Shown here piece after piece: positions 1 to 10,815 of a stretch of 64,000 bases of DNA. The notes under the pieces were generated by a model that was not told the DNA's origin, did no database searches, and was given only the letters and a program-made list of their open reading frames with translations. Position 1 is the first letter of the stretch. Each line of letters opens with the position of its first letter. This stretch comes from Symsagittifera roscoffensis (taxonomy: Eukaryota; Xenacoelomorpha; Acoela; Convolutidae), in contig NC_087066.1 of the NCBI RefSeq assembly GCF_963678635.1, positions 7,283,954-7,347,953 on the forward strand. The letters are read 5' to 3'. Both the position numbers and the translations under genes were made by a program.

Positions 1-648
1 TGGTTACTGTTGGTTCCGCTGATCTTTGATTTTGCAGCGGAACTCTTCTCGAGATATCGGGCCTTGGGCCTGGGTCGTGATTGAATCCCTCCCTGTTGTC
101 TGTCCAAAACGCCTCGTCTTCAACGTGCATCTCAGAAGCATCAAAAAAATTTAGCTGACCGGTAGGGTGTTGGTCGCTTCCTTGCAAGTGTTTCCTCTGG
201 TCACAGGGTCTCCTCATCATAACGTTTCAACATGTCAAAATGCAGAAATCTCACCATACTCGGATTGGACACCTTTGACAAATTGTACCTGACTTCGGAC
301 AACCTGGCCATCACCACATATGGTACTTCCCACAGGTCAAAAATTTCGTCGACTTACTTGTCTCATGTGACCACACCCAGACCTTGTCACCACTCGCGTA
401 GGGTTCCCCGTGAAATTCCTTCCAGTAATAGTTTTTTTGTCGACGCTGGTCTGTCCCGAGTAGTTCTCTTGCGCTGCTGTGTGCGTCTCGGAACTGTTCG
501 TCTAGGCATTCGGCAAAATCATCCTTCATCATCAGTTCTTCATGAGGTTTTGCGTAGAACAGATCAACTGGATATTGGAACTCCTCGCCATGCACCATAA
601 AGAACGGCGTAGCTCCCGTTTTCCAATTCACTGTCGTGTTGTACACAA
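1..648 (-). pseudogene. Second copy of Gypsy integrase C-terminal region (copy A)
   Basis: This stretch is nearly identical (roughly 95 percent by eye) to 1355-2002 and continues off the left edge. On the - strand, 646 to 311 reads as the C-terminal part of a retroviral-type integrase: a YNTTVNWKTGATPF segment, followed by a basic region and a GDKVWVW segment like the beta-barrel end of Gypsy integrases. Homology to copy B ends within the palindrome GTGTTGTACACAAC at about 636-650, and LTR-like sequence starts at 655. It is a fragment of a neighbouring element of the same family, joined to the truncated 3' LTR of the main element. Confidence 0.75.
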
Positions 649-654
649 CACGAC

Positions 655-713
655 AATCAATCTTACGCTCAGGTTACTATAGCGTGTAATACTGTAGATT
701 CACCAATTCTACA
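655..713 (-). repeat. Truncated 3' LTR start of the Gypsy element
   Basis: This segment matches the right end of the 5' LTR (7444-7502) with a few substitutions. On the - strand it begins TGTAGAATTGGTGA directly after the polypurine tract, as a 3' LTR should. Only about 59 of 2429 bp remain. Confidence 0.75.
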
Positions 714-725
714 GTCTTCCCTTCT
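714..725 (-). other. Polypurine tract (plus-strand primer site)
   Basis: On the - strand the bases just before the TGTAG of the 3' LTR read AGAAGGGAAGAC, a purine run in the position where plus-strand DNA synthesis of an LTR element is primed. The position is the main support; the run has one terminal C. Confidence 0.6.
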
Positions 726-1100
726 AGTCTATTATTCTCCCGAATAATGCTAATGACAAAGTTTCAACTTACTGTCTTTCTACCAAACTAGATTAGCCCT
801 ATCTAATGCCTCATCTTTTCATAATTCTTCCTAATTTCCGAGTTACATTTCCTTAAACAAAATTGCAGACCCTTCAGTCGGTCCCCATATGAATAATCAG
901 ATTCCACTAGTAAGCACTATTTGTTACAGAAATTCTAACTTGGGGACTTAACTGCTAATAAATTTACTCCTCGCAGTGCGACCCAACCTCTTTTCTAAAA
1001 GCAGCTAATGTTCAGCAATAACGCAATGTTCAGCAATACCCTGAGGTGGGATCGCACTAAGATTTTGAACAAGCACATATGAGCTGAGCGAAAAAGTGTT
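726..1100 (-). other. Non-coding 3' internal region of the Gypsy element
   Basis: Between the integrase tail and the polypurine tract there is about 370 bp without a convincing reading frame. It holds a short direct repeat, ATGTTCAGCAATA, near 1009-1040. I see no envelope-like or other third ORF here. Confidence 0.5.
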
Positions 1101-1118
1101 CGAAAAACTAGTTTTAAC

Positions 1119-2055
1119 TCACAAATTCATCGATTCCAAACATAACTGGAGGCCTCTTCTCTCGAACTGGTCTACCCACATCTGTTGTCCCCTTTCCATC
1201 ACAGGATCAACCATCGCTGGCTCAACCGGAAGTCTACCTTCAGCTTCGCTGGGGAGATTCGCGGGCTCTTCGTCTCTTCTGGCTTCAATCTTCGTTGCGT
1301 CGTATGTCGCCACCCAGTCGCTCTGTCGTCGCAAGCCTCCGTTTCTCCCAAGAGTGGTTACTGTTGGTTCCGCTGATCTTTGGTTTTACAGCGGAACTCT
1401 TCTCGAGATATCGGGCCTTGGGCCTGGGTCGTGATTGAATCCCTCCCTGTTGTCTGTCCAAAACGCCTCGTCTTCAACGTGCATCTCCGAAGCATCAAAA
1501 AAATTTAGCTGACCGGTAGGGTGTTGGTCGCTTCCTTGCAAGTGTTTCCTCTGGTCACAGGGTCTCCTCATCATAACGTTTCAACATGTCAAAATGCAGA
1601 AATCTCACCTTACTCGGATTGGACACCTTTGACAAATTGTACCTGACTTCGGACAACCTGGCCATCACCACATATGGTACTTCCCACAGGTCAAAAATTT
1701 CGTCGACTTACTTGTCTCATGTGACCACACCCAGACCTTGTCACCACTCGCGTAGGGTTCCCCGTGAATTTCCTTCCAGTAATAGCTTTTTTGACGACGC
1801 TGGTCTGTCCCGAGTAGTTCTCTTGCGCTGCTGTGTGCGTCTCGGAACTGTTCGTCTTGGCATTTGGCAAAACCATCCTCACCCTCAGTTCTTCATGAGG
1901 TTTTGAGTAGAACAGATCAACTGGATGTTAGAACTCCTCTCTATGCACTATACAGAACGGCGTAGCTCCGGTTTTCCAATTCACTGTCGTGTTGTACACA
2001 AAGCTCAAGTACGGCAACGTCGTGGCGCAATTCCTTGGGCTCTCTGCGCAAATTT
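1119..2055 (-). pseudogene. Gypsy integrase C-terminal domain and tail (copy B), frameshifted
   Basis: On the - strand this continues the integrase after the stop at 2056. The C-terminal domain homologous to copy A lies at about 2002-1690 but is broken by frameshifts and a stop. Farther down, 1574-1386 and 1334-1119 stay open and give a hydrophilic, acidic tail ending in a stop at 1119. The missing frame continuity from the integrase core shows that this copy is decayed at its 3' end. Copy A (1-648) is the better preserved version of the same part. Confidence 0.65.
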
Positions 2056-3852
2056 TCAAATGACATCAGCCATGTTCGCGGTGTGTCTATCTGTCTGTCC
2101 ATTACCCTTCGACTTATAGGCAGAAGTGTGAGTTTTGTCATTACTCAAAAGTCGGCTCATATCTTGGATCAATTTACCACCAAAACTTTTTCCTTGATCT
2201 GTAGGGAGCACATTGGGAGCTCCAAACTTCAGCACCAAATTCTCCACTATCTCACGAGCCACGTTAGCAAAATCCGTCGACACCAGGGGAACTGCAACCA
2301 TGGACATCGTGAAAAGATCCGTCGAAACAAGCACTTGTTTCGCTCTAGTGCTCGTCGCCTTTGTCACTGGTCTTAAGATATCTACTGTACTGAATCTGAT
2401 CCCAGGATCAAAGGGAGCCAGGCCCTCTGCCCGCTTCGTCTTGATTTCTGTCATATGAACTGATCGACTTAGACACCACTGGACTTTTCTTTCAAAATCC
2501 GTTCTCATCGTCGGCCACCAATATCTTCGTCGTAATCTTGCCAGCATCTTCTCGGCTGCAAGCTTTCCTCCGCCATTCTCCATCAAATCGAACTGGCTAA
2601 GAATTTCTTTCCATCCTGCTACAGGAAGTATTGTCAGAAGGATTGGCCTGGAGTCATCTCGCTGAAACCACTTCTTGTAGAGTAATCCATCTTTAAAACT
2701 CAACTCATCCCATGTTGACCAGTAGGCCAGTGTTTCAGGTTCATACTGTATGGCCTGCTCCTTCGAGATGATGTTTGTTCCTAGTGACTGTATATCATTT
2801 GTCTCATCGCATAGTCCCTCCCAGTAGAATACTTGACAAATCACTTCATCTTCTTTCTGCATCTTCGCAACTACGCCTGGCGTTCGTTTCCAACGAATCG
2901 ACTCGCTATCGTCGTCTTCATTCGTCGCTGTCTCGTTGACACTTGCAACTAATTCCGATCCACCCGTAGGTATGCACTTTCGCAGTGCCTCTTCTAACGA
3001 GATCGCTTTGTGACAACATGCAATTTCGTTATCGTCCATGTTCTCGCAAATCGCTCCCGCTGAGTGATCGTCAAAAGTAGCTGGCCATCCCTCTTCATCG
3101 GACGGGACTCCGTCGGATTGCTCGACGGAAGCTGCTATCTTCGCTATCAGCTGCCTCCTCTTCTCGTTACTCGAATAGCCTTCTCCATCACTCTTCCCTC
3201 CTGGATCATGGGGGGTCGATAGCATCCGCTCCGGGGATGCATTGGATGGCAGATAACGTATGGGAACTATGGAACCCTCTTTCACTCCCGTCCACAGGAA
3301 ATCTTCATCGTGGCTGAACGTCAATGTGCACCGAGTTTCCTTCAGCGATCGAAGTCCGAAAACCATCTCTGCTTTCAGTTTTGGAACAACTAGCATATCA
3401 AGATCTTTGTCAACGGCCCCCAAATTCAGACGGGCGGTGATACACTCATCCACTTTCATTTCCTGTCCATCTGATGTCTCTAGTCTGCCCCGATATGGCT
3501 CAATCTCAGACGAGTCTGAGAGATCTCGAGCTACATCTATACGAATGAGGTCAGTCGTGGCCCCCGTATCCAGCAAGGCCTCGACTTGGGTTCTCCCTAT
3601 GCAAGCATCTACGACTACTCCACGAAGTCCGCAGATATTGTGACTAATTCCCACTCGCTCGACACGTGCCTGAGGTTGCTCTTTCGTTTCTCGCCCGGTA
3701 GAGAACTCTGTTCCCCGAGGTATTCGTTCCAAAATCGACAGAACTTGTTCCTGTTCCCACAGTGTATTACTGTCTACAACTGCATCTCGTTTCGGCCACT
3801 CGTTGTGGCTCCGTCTATACGAATCGTATGTCAGCTGGTCTCGCTTCGATGT
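2056..3852 (-). CDS. pol remnant: retropepsin fused to integrase core, no reverse transcriptase
   Basis: The open frame runs from 3852 to a stop at 2056 and overlaps the gag end by about 38 bp in the +1 frame, so a +1 (or -2) frameshift would be needed for a Gag-Pol product. The N-terminal part has the aspartic protease signature LLDTGATTDLIR. A Ser/Asp/Glu-rich linker and then the segment that normally sits between RNase H and integrase follow. The integrase zinc-binding region (RRRYWWPTMRTDFER) has lost expected His and Cys ligands. The core keeps two acidic residues (VDIL, TDQG), but the third position appears as Asp in GQTDRHT instead of the usual Glu. No YxDD-type reverse transcriptase motif or RNase H is present, although the frame stays open across the junction for about 600 codons. 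It is probably an internal-deletion derivative, not an active enzyme. Confidence 0.8.
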   Translation of the reverse strand, partial: TSKRDQLTYDSYRRSHNEWPKRDAVVDSNTLWEQEQVLSILERIPRGTEFSTGRETKEQPQARVERVGISHNICGLRGVVVDACIGRTQVEALLDTGATTDLIRIDVARDLSDSSEIEPYRGRLETSDGQEMKVDECITARLNLGAVDKDLDMLVVPKLKAEMVFGLRSLKETRCTLTFSHDEDFLWTGVKEGSIVPIRYLPSNASPERMLSTPHDPGGKSDGEGYSSNEKRRQLIAKIAASVEQSDGVPSDEEGWPATFDDHSAGAICENMDDNEIACCHKAISLEEALRKCIPTGGSELVASVNETATNEDDDSESIRWKRTPGVVAKMQKEDEVICQVFYWEGLCDETNDIQSLGTNIISKEQAIQYEPETLAYWSTWDELSFKDGLLYKKWFQRDDSRPILLTILPVAGWKEILSQFDLMENGGGKLAAEKMLARLRRRYWWPTMRTDFERKVQWCLSRSVHMTEIKTKRAEGLAPFDPGIRFSTVDILRPVTKATSTRAKQVLVSTDLFTMSMVAVPLVSTDFANVAREIVENLVLKFGAPNVLPTDQGKSFGGKLIQDMSRLLSNDKTHTSAYKSKGNGQTDRHTANMADVI

Positions 3853-4840
3853 TTAATGTCTCTGTAGGTCGGCCGGGAAAAAGCCTCTTTTGAACTCGCT
3901 CATTGCCCCCCGGCCTTCGGTAGCTTAAATGAACCGAAGCCTTTCTCGGACACTCCTTCGCAAAGTGACCCATCTGACCGCATGCATAGCAGTTGCCACG
4001 GGGTACCTGGCTCTTCACCCCGTAGCGTCCGACTCCACTGTTCTGGTTACTCTGACGGTCCTCGCCGGGACAAGGGTCAAAGAGCTGCCGGTCGTTGGGG
4101 TTGATCAGGGCGGGGTAGATTCTCCGGTTGGGGGCAGGAAAAAAAGAATTGACAAACCTACTTATCATAGACATCATATTCTGCATCTGTGTCAGAAGAT
4201 CACTCTGGACACTCACCAATTGGTCGATTCGGGGATCAGTGACCGCCTGCTGTCGTCCCGAATTGGTACCCACATGTGGCATGCGACTGCTCTGTTCACC
4301 AGCACCGCGACTCGCCTCTGCCCCCTGCTCTGGTACATTCTCGGCCACTCTCGCGAAATGCAGCCTCTTTCTGTTCCTGGCCCGTGACGTCTTGTTGACT
4401 AGCTCCAGGGCTTGGGCCCGAGCAACGGCCTGAGTCAGGCTCCCCAAATCTTCCCGCAAGAGCTGGTCTTGGAGCTCCACATCAAACAGCCCGTCGATGA
4501 ACTGCTCACGGTTCATGTCATCTCTTGCTTGGGCTCCGATGTTCACATTGACCACATCCCCTAGGTACCGGATTCGTCTGGAGAAATCCCTAAGACCCTC
4601 CTTCTCGCCTTGCATCAGACTTTTGAACTCCGCTTGGGCGCCTGCGTGCGTCTGAAACGGCATCATCCTGTGATCGAGCTCGGCGAGCATCCTAGCCAAC
4701 GTTGGCTCGTCGTAGCCCTCGACCTCTTCTCGAAAGTGGGCAGGCATGCTTGTAAATTCGTCCAAAGCCCTCTCGTCAAACAGGCTGGCAGGACCATCCT
4801 GGCCTGCTCGTCCTCCCAGCGGTTGGCGTCTGCGATCCAA
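3815..4840 (-). CDS. gag: Gag polyprotein with CCHC zinc knuckle
   Basis: This frame of 341 codons encodes a Gag-like structural protein that would form the intracellular particle packaging the element RNA. Residues near the C-terminus give the nucleocapsid zinc knuckle CYACGQMGHFAKEC, a perfect CX2CX4HX4C. The N-terminal two thirds is charged and helical, with a segment (FKSLMQGEKEGLRDFSRRIR) typical of the Gypsy capsid region where the protein is assembled. The first ATG in frame is at 4840; the open frame may begin slightly upstream, towards the primer-binding site at 5072. The frame is intact, with no internal stop, and its 3' end overlaps the pol frame. Confidence 0.85.
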   Translation of the reverse strand: MDRRRQPLGGRAGQDGPASLFDERALDEFTSMPAHFREEVEGYDEPTLARMLAELDHRMMPFQTHAGAQAEFKSLMQGEKEGLRDFSRRIRYLGDVVNVNIGAQARDDMNREQFIDGLFDVELQDQLLREDLGSLTQAVARAQALELVNKTSRARNRKRLHFARVAENVPEQGAEASRGAGEQSSRMPHVGTNSGRQQAVTDPRIDQLVSVQSDLLTQMQNMMSMISRFVNSFFPAPNRRIYPALINPNDRQLFDPCPGEDRQSNQNSGVGRYGVKSQVPRGNCYACGQMGHFAKECPRKASVHLSYRRPGGNERVQKRLFPGRPTETLNIEARPADIRFV

Positions 4841-5054
4841 GCGAAGTACTTTCTCCAGTCTGCCCAGTTCTGATAGCTACTGGAAGGAAAACGATCCGGC
4901 CGTATTGTCCCGAATCAAAATACGCCTTGTTGCCTGTCCAGCGCGTTCGCTGCTGCAACTACAGCTTCAGCAATCACCCGCCTGTCCTGTTCTTCCAAAT
5001 CGTATTATACACGTCAATTAGCAACACACACTGTGCAACTGCAATCCAGAATTT

Positions 5055-5072
5055 GCCCACCCAGGAGCGCCA
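5055..5072 (-). other. Primer-binding site
   Basis: On the - strand the LTR ends CTACA and, after one base, TGGCGCTCCTGGGTGGGC follows. It starts with TGG, complementary to a tRNA CCA end, as expected for minus-strand primer sites. I could not assign the tRNA species. Confidence 0.6.
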
Positions 5073-5073
5073 A

Positions 5074-7502
5074 TGTAGGTTTAGGGGATTTCTTCTCTAG
5101 GTTCGTTCTCTCTTTCCTAACGACACCGCAAAGTCGTCCCTTGGGTAGTGAATTCAGTGGGGCGACCGAGATTCACTACTATCTACAATCCCGAAAGGGT
5201 TATTTTGGTGGCAACAATTCTGTATTGTATTATGTTGCTTGCCCCTCTGTGCATTGCTCTTCGGCTGTCTTGTCTCGTCTACTCGATACAATCGCAAGAA
5301 TTTCAATGATGAATTAATTTAAATGATTATATGTCCAATTACAGAAGGCTCTGAGTGGCCCGGATATAATTTACTAAACAAGTCAAAAGGAAAGGGTCCG
5401 CGATTTATCGGCCAAATTGCCTAATTGCAATTAACTTCCAACTAACTCCTTTAACACTAACTATTCTCTCTCTCTCTAGAGAATCTCTGATGAGAACTAA
5501 CTATCTACTGGTCTCTTACTCCGAGAACCAATTAACTGACTAACTAGCAATAATTACTCTCTAACTAACGGAGAACCAACAATACTCTATCTCAGTATCA
5601 ATTGCTCTCTTCTCTGATTGAGAACCATTTACTCTTAATAAAAGTTAACAATTGTTCTGACTCTTACAGGCTATCCGGTACCCTCCAATTCCTTATCTCT
5701 CTTTACACTTAGTTTTAGTTAAGTCACGCCATTCCCTATCAGTCCTGACATTCGCCTAAATCACCTGACCGCTTATGTTTTAAGGCTATATCCCTCCCCT
5801 GTCACTTCTGCCACGTGCCAACTTCGGTTTCTTTTATCAATCTTTTCACGCTTATTAGATACCCGGTATGCGGTAGCTGTCCCAATTTGACCAAGCAAAC
5901 AAATGTCGTACGATTCTAATCATCTAATTCTTGACCTCTGTAACTTCAGCCCTCGAGTTCAACTGAACCTCCAAACCATGCTATGTTTACTCAGTGATCC
6001 TCCCAAGGTCTTTATTTTAATTATCCCGTTAACGTTCCGACCTCCCAAGGCTATGGAGAGACCCTTTCCATGGAAAGCTAATTTATTCCAAGCATCTAAA
6101 ATTTCTCTCTGTACTCTATTCCAATCCCGACCTTCTAGCTATCAGGGGAACATAATTCGCTTATTAGGGGTCGAGTTGGGCCAGAAAACCACCTCCGGGG
6201 AGCTAAATAACCTCCCCGTCCTTTCATATTATTTAGTAAACTTAACTCTCATGCCGCGGTCCGATTACTATCAATTTCTTCTGGGACTACTTTTCTTTAG
6301 TCTAATTGAATTGCTTATAGTAGACCATTCGCCAAGCTTAACTGAACCGAAGGTTTACCAAGTCCTTTTTGAATTAAATCCACTACTCCAAGGTTGCAAT
6401 GTAAAAGCAATATCTCTATCAGCTTCGGCTCTAGTTCCCTGTACAATGTACAATATATAAGTTTTTCCCCCAATTATTAGCAAGGTGACCCATTCTCATT
6501 TCCAGGCGTTGGGCTGGTGAATACGCCACTTTCTGGTGTTAATATTGGGGTTTTCCATGCAATTTGGTCCTAAGCACCAAAGGTCAATTTGAGGTCACCC
6601 CGGGGTCACCCGGGGTCAATTTTCCATAATTGGGTTGAAAAACTCATAGGGGTACTACCTACCAAGTTTCATCCATATCCCGTAAATACTTCCCAAGTTA
6701 TTCCATTTCTAAGGTCCATTATCACTTTTCCCGGGGAAAGGCTATTAACACCGGAAGGAGTTGCCGGAGGGGTTTCAATCACTGGGGGTCTTTTTCGGGG
6801 ATGAGTTGTAGTATCCGATGCCGACATATTATCGATATGCCCTCGCTCATTATTTTGCGTAAATTGCCTACTTCCAGTTTAACGGGTGGTTTTTCAAAGT
6901 GCTAATAACTTTCGGTTCAACCGCTGGATTTGGTTCAAATTATAACACAAGATGTATCTTGCCACTACCTATGCTATCCCAAAGTTTTAGCTTCCTGCGT
7001 TCAGTACGGTCCGAGAAACGACTCCTGGAAGTCAATTCGGGTGGGGTCTCTTTGCATAGGGCACAACACCGGAAGTAGGAGTCCAAGGGGTCAGGGTTTC
7101 TAAACTTAAAATTCCCTCAACTAGTTATATAACATACTATATTTTGGTTCCATTCCGACCGCTGGTTACCGTGTTCTGACAGGGCCATTTGCACTTCCGG
7201 GAACCGTTATCACTTGGGGCCGGGGGATCCGAGGGTTATGGATTTTGGCATGCCCGGGTCAAATCATCCCTAGTATCCGTCCTATGAGTTTCATAAACCT
7301 AGCCACTGTGGTTTCTATTTGGGTGGGGGGCTATGCAGATTTTACTTCCTCTGCATTTTCTGGCATAAGAGGGACGATATCTTCGAAGATTGAACTAATT
7401 CGAACTTTATCCTTTGTTTGCTGTACTACTTAACTTAATGACGAATCAATCTTACGCTCAGGTTACTATAGCATGTAATACAGTAGAATCACCAATTCTA
7501 CA
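5074..7502 (-). repeat. 5' long terminal repeat (about 2.43 kb)
   Basis: The boundaries are inferred from the inverted TGTAG...CTACA ends, from the primer-binding site abutting 5074, and from the match of 7444-7502 to the truncated 3' LTR at 655-713. At 2429 bp it is unusually long for a Gypsy LTR. The content is non-coding: pyrimidine-rich runs around 5460-5640 and several CCGG-rich patches around 6590-7260. An open frame of 185 codons on the + strand (5903-6460) has no recognisable domain and I treat it as chance. Confidence 0.65.
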
Positions 7503-7734
7503 TTTGAAAAACTTGAAAATCTTTTTCGAAAATATCATTACTTTGCATCTAATTTTTTGCATCTTTCTTTAGATTTTTTGGTTGTCGAATGCGACCGCAG
7601 AAAAAATTAAGGTTCAAGGTCGGTTGAAATTATTTGTCGATAAATTATTCGTCAACATTTTGGGTGACGAGGAGGTCAAATCCCTGCACATGTCTGGCGC
7701 ACGCATTTCCTTCCGATAGCCCATTCGTTAAGTG

Positions 7735-7855
7735 AGCCATGGCAACAATAGTGTGTGAGAATGAGCTCTCACTTGACCTCTAGCTTCAAGCCTACCACAG
7801 TTTGACCAATTTTGGCTGCAACAATGCTACCACGTGAAAGTTCTAGACGCAAAAA
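7735..7855 (+). repeat. Interspersed repeat R2, copy 1
   Basis: This segment, containing CCATGGCAACAATAGTGTG and CTACCACGTGAAAGTTCTAG, is found again in reverse orientation at about 40140-40245. The outer limits are uncertain. Confidence 0.65.
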
Positions 7856-8639
7856 AATGGCCTTGAGTCGCAAAAAAAAGAATTTCGCTCAACAAAATAA
7901 CACAGTCTGGAATGTGGGGAAATAATACAAATGGGCTATCCTCGACAGGACTGTTTAGGCCTACTGATAGCTCCTCTGCGATTCGCAGGAACCTCTTTTA
8001 TTTGTATATTAGCATAAAAATCGTGATATTTGGCAAAAAATTGACTATAAAAAGCAATCGTCGTGTTTAATTCGAATGTCCTCTAACTCACAAGGTTCAA
8101 AGGCCAAAAGGTTCAACTTATTGTCCCTGAAAGGACCGACGTTTTAAATCCTTAGGGGAACTGTGCAAATAATTTCCGTTTTCGTCAATTTATCCAGTTC
8201 AGTTAATATTTCTTGTTTAACTAAACTTGGCTCCTTAAAAAAATGATTTTCACTGGCATTTTTTCCGTTGAATGTAACGCGGTTTAAAACACCATAAATA
8301 AACATCATAGATAATCTAGGTGACTGTTATTGCCCAGATGTTCTGCTGGCTTACTTTACGAGGGTTAGTTTTATACCATTTTTCGAGCAGGGATCTTAAA
8401 ACTATTATCACAAAAACTAATACCAACAACTTAACCACTTTCCGAAACATTAATGTTCGATATTTTATGAGCTTTCTAAGCCATAATGTAATATTAGCAA
8501 ACACAGGAGCGTGCCGTATGACGTTCCAGTTTTTCGAAGTCCCTCCGACCGAGCGTAAAAAAGCCTACGGACCACAAAAACTGGCAAAAATTATAACGTT
8601 AAATTTTCGACAGAGCTAGAAAATAATAAGCTAAATCAT

Positions 8640-8735
8640 GATATTCAACTTTTGCTTCTTCAGACACCTTTTTCGACAAAATTTGATCGGAATCAGAGTT
8701 TTTTTCCTTTGGCGTAGAAGATTTTTAAAATGATT
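8640..8735 (+). repeat. Interspersed repeat R6, copy 1
   Basis: It resembles 10700-10815: both share ATATTCAACTTTTGCT, then a CAGACACC/CTGACGCC box, a GGAATCA box and a final TAGAAGATT. The copies are diverged. Confidence 0.45.
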
Positions 8736-9241
8736 TCCAAAAGTGGGCTGATTTGAAAGTAAGGTTTATCCTGAATGACACAGAAAACTTGTTTTCGCAT
8801 TAACAGCCAAAAATGCCGTTTTTGGCATTTCAAAACAGTTTTCGCCAGAAACGCCAGAAACGGCGTTTTTTAGCGCAGCCGTTCATCTCAAAATTACTTA
8901 ATGACGCGGTCGGTTGACAAATGATGTATAAAAGTTCATAGAGTGCATCCTTTGGCAGCGAAAAAGTTGAATCAAAATTGTTTAATAAAGGGGTTCACCC
9001 ATCAAAAAAGCGGAATCCAAAACTGTTATCTGAAATGCACACACAATAAAAAATTTCAAAAATCTTCGAAAGCTTATAAATCAATTTTAACTGAGCTTTT
9101 AAAATCATAAAATGATGGCTGTGAGTACATTTTAAAAAATTTCAAAATCTAGTTTTCATTTCATTTGCTCGTATTTTTTGTGTAAATGTTTTTTATGAAG
9201 GTTAGGTCTCAAAATATATAATTGGATTAAACTGAATCAAA

Positions 9242-9890
9242 AACAACAATATTGGCCGATTACTCTGCATGTAGCACAGAATCTTCCGACCACAGTCTTA
9301 AAAATTACAAAAAAAAACTTTTTCAAATTGGTGTCGGTTTTTTCCTGCATGTTGTGATAAAACGATCTGAACGAACAAATAGAACTTAGGCTTGTTTGAG
9401 AGTCATAATATAATAAGTCGATTGGAAAAAAAATTTTAAGAAAAACGGCCAGAAAAACGAAAAAAGAAAATTTTGAAAACATTTCAAATTATTATTTAAT
9501 TTTTTTTTGCGGAAATATTTTAAGTTTTCAAGCTTTTGATTCCCAAAAAGGCGCTACAAAAACTCCAAAAACTACCTTTACTTGAGTAAAACTAAGTTTT
9601 CAGGGCTTAAATTAGGCTCAAATAAGCTATGGTAAGCCTACCCGGTCACATTATTAGCTCGAAATTAGAACAAAAATTGAAAATTTCAAACCGTTTTTTC
9701 TCGACACTGAGAAAATTTTCCAAATTTTCTAAAGTCGTTTGAATCACGACTGTAAACGTTTTAATATGATATATCACTCGACTCATTCAGATGATTTTTT
9801 GTGGTATCTGATTTTGCGAAGAAAACGAAAAAAAACCAAAATACACCCGAATACAAAGTTCCTCCCCATTTTCAATGGTCGGAACAACAA
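9242..9890 (+). repeat. Interspersed repeat R1, copy a
   Basis: This repeat of about 650 bp starts with a GCCGATTACTCTGCATG box and ends with CCCCATTTTCAATGGTCGG. Other long copies are at 13006-13540 (-), 19589-20366 (+) and 34931-35565 (-), with 3'-end fragments at 14868-15003 and 17270-17415. There is no coding capacity, so it is probably a non-autonomous transposon. Confidence 0.7.
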
Positions 9891-10699
9891 TATAGGGTTT
9901 ATGAAATTAATTGCCACACAAATAATAAAAAAATATGCGTTTAGTATTGATATACAATGGTATTTTTTTGCGTAATTGAAAAAGGGATTTTAGCCCATTT
10001 TTAATCAATTTTTGCAAATAGGCGGGTTTATGTAACAAAATAACCCAAAACAAATGAAACGTATTCCATTATAACAGGGCGTCTATAGCGTTTTCTCGAG
10101 AGAGCTAATTTTGAAAAAATTTGTAAAGTAAAAGTTTTGTTTGCAGAATAATAAAATTTTCTCAGTTTGCTCATCGAGCAATGAAACTTTAAAATACTAC
10201 AAAAAACTTAAAACATAAACTGTTTCTCCAAAATCTAAGCTTTTCTCAGCAAGCATATCAAGCGATAGAACACTAAATTTTTCATGATATTTCTTAACAT
10301 GAATAGGTCCAAAAATATATATTTTTTAAGCAGGTTCTGCGGTTAACACATAAGTATCTTAAGATAATTCAGATCCCAAAGAAGCATGTAAAAAAATGTT
10401 TCCTTACGAAACTGTTCAAGCAAATAAATTTTAAAAAGTTTCAAATTATTTCAAAACGCGAATCCCCCCAAAAAAAACATTCTGAGCGAGCTCATCATGC
10501 GATGAAAATTTTTCAAATTGTTTCACGAAAAGTTTTTCATGAAAACCTGAAATATTGTTCGAATTGAGTTTGTCTGAAACAATGACTTGTAATTTTGTAA
10601 CGAAATTTCAGATTCAGAATTTTCAGTGTTCCAGAATAGTCTTGCCACGCTGAGTTCAGTGTTGGGGTTTCGAAATAGCTCAAAAATCAATGAGCAAAA

Positions 10700-10815
10700 T
10701 CTTTATATTCAACTTTTGCTCACAAGCATTTTTTCCGCTGCTTCGTCTGACGCCTTTTTTTTAAACCAAATTTGCTTGGAATCACAAACTTTTTATTGGC
10801 TTAGAAGATTAAAAA
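10700..10815 (+). repeat. Interspersed repeat R6, copy 2
   Basis: Diverged counterpart of 8640-8735, sharing the ATATTCAACTTTTGCTC start and the TTAGAAGATTAAAAATGG end. Confidence 0.45.

Larger units (their letters stand above)
655..7502 (-). mobile_element. Ty3/Gypsy-type LTR retrotransposon, RT-less and 3'-truncated
   Basis: Reading on the - strand, the order is 5' LTR (7502 to 5074), primer-binding site, gag with a CCHC zinc knuckle, an overlapping protease-integrase frame, a degraded integrase tail, a non-coding stretch, a polypurine tract and the first 59 bp of the 3' LTR. Protease before integrase, and integrase as the last pol domain, is the Ty3/Gypsy order. The reverse transcriptase and RNase H that should lie between protease and integrase are absent, so the copy cannot be autonomous. 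The 3' LTR stops near 655 and runs straight into integrase-tail sequence of a second, same-orientation copy (1-648), so the left end lies outside the window and the target-site duplication cannot be tested. The family is clear; the clade within it is not. Confidence 0.85.

Noticed and set aside
232-600. + strand frame of 122 codons, also seen at 1586-1906
   Set aside because: Antisense to the integrase C-terminal region of the retrotransposon; its duplication only reflects the two element copies.
5903-6460. + strand frame of 185 codons in the LTR
   Set aside because: No domain, and it lies antisense within an LTR; probably chance.
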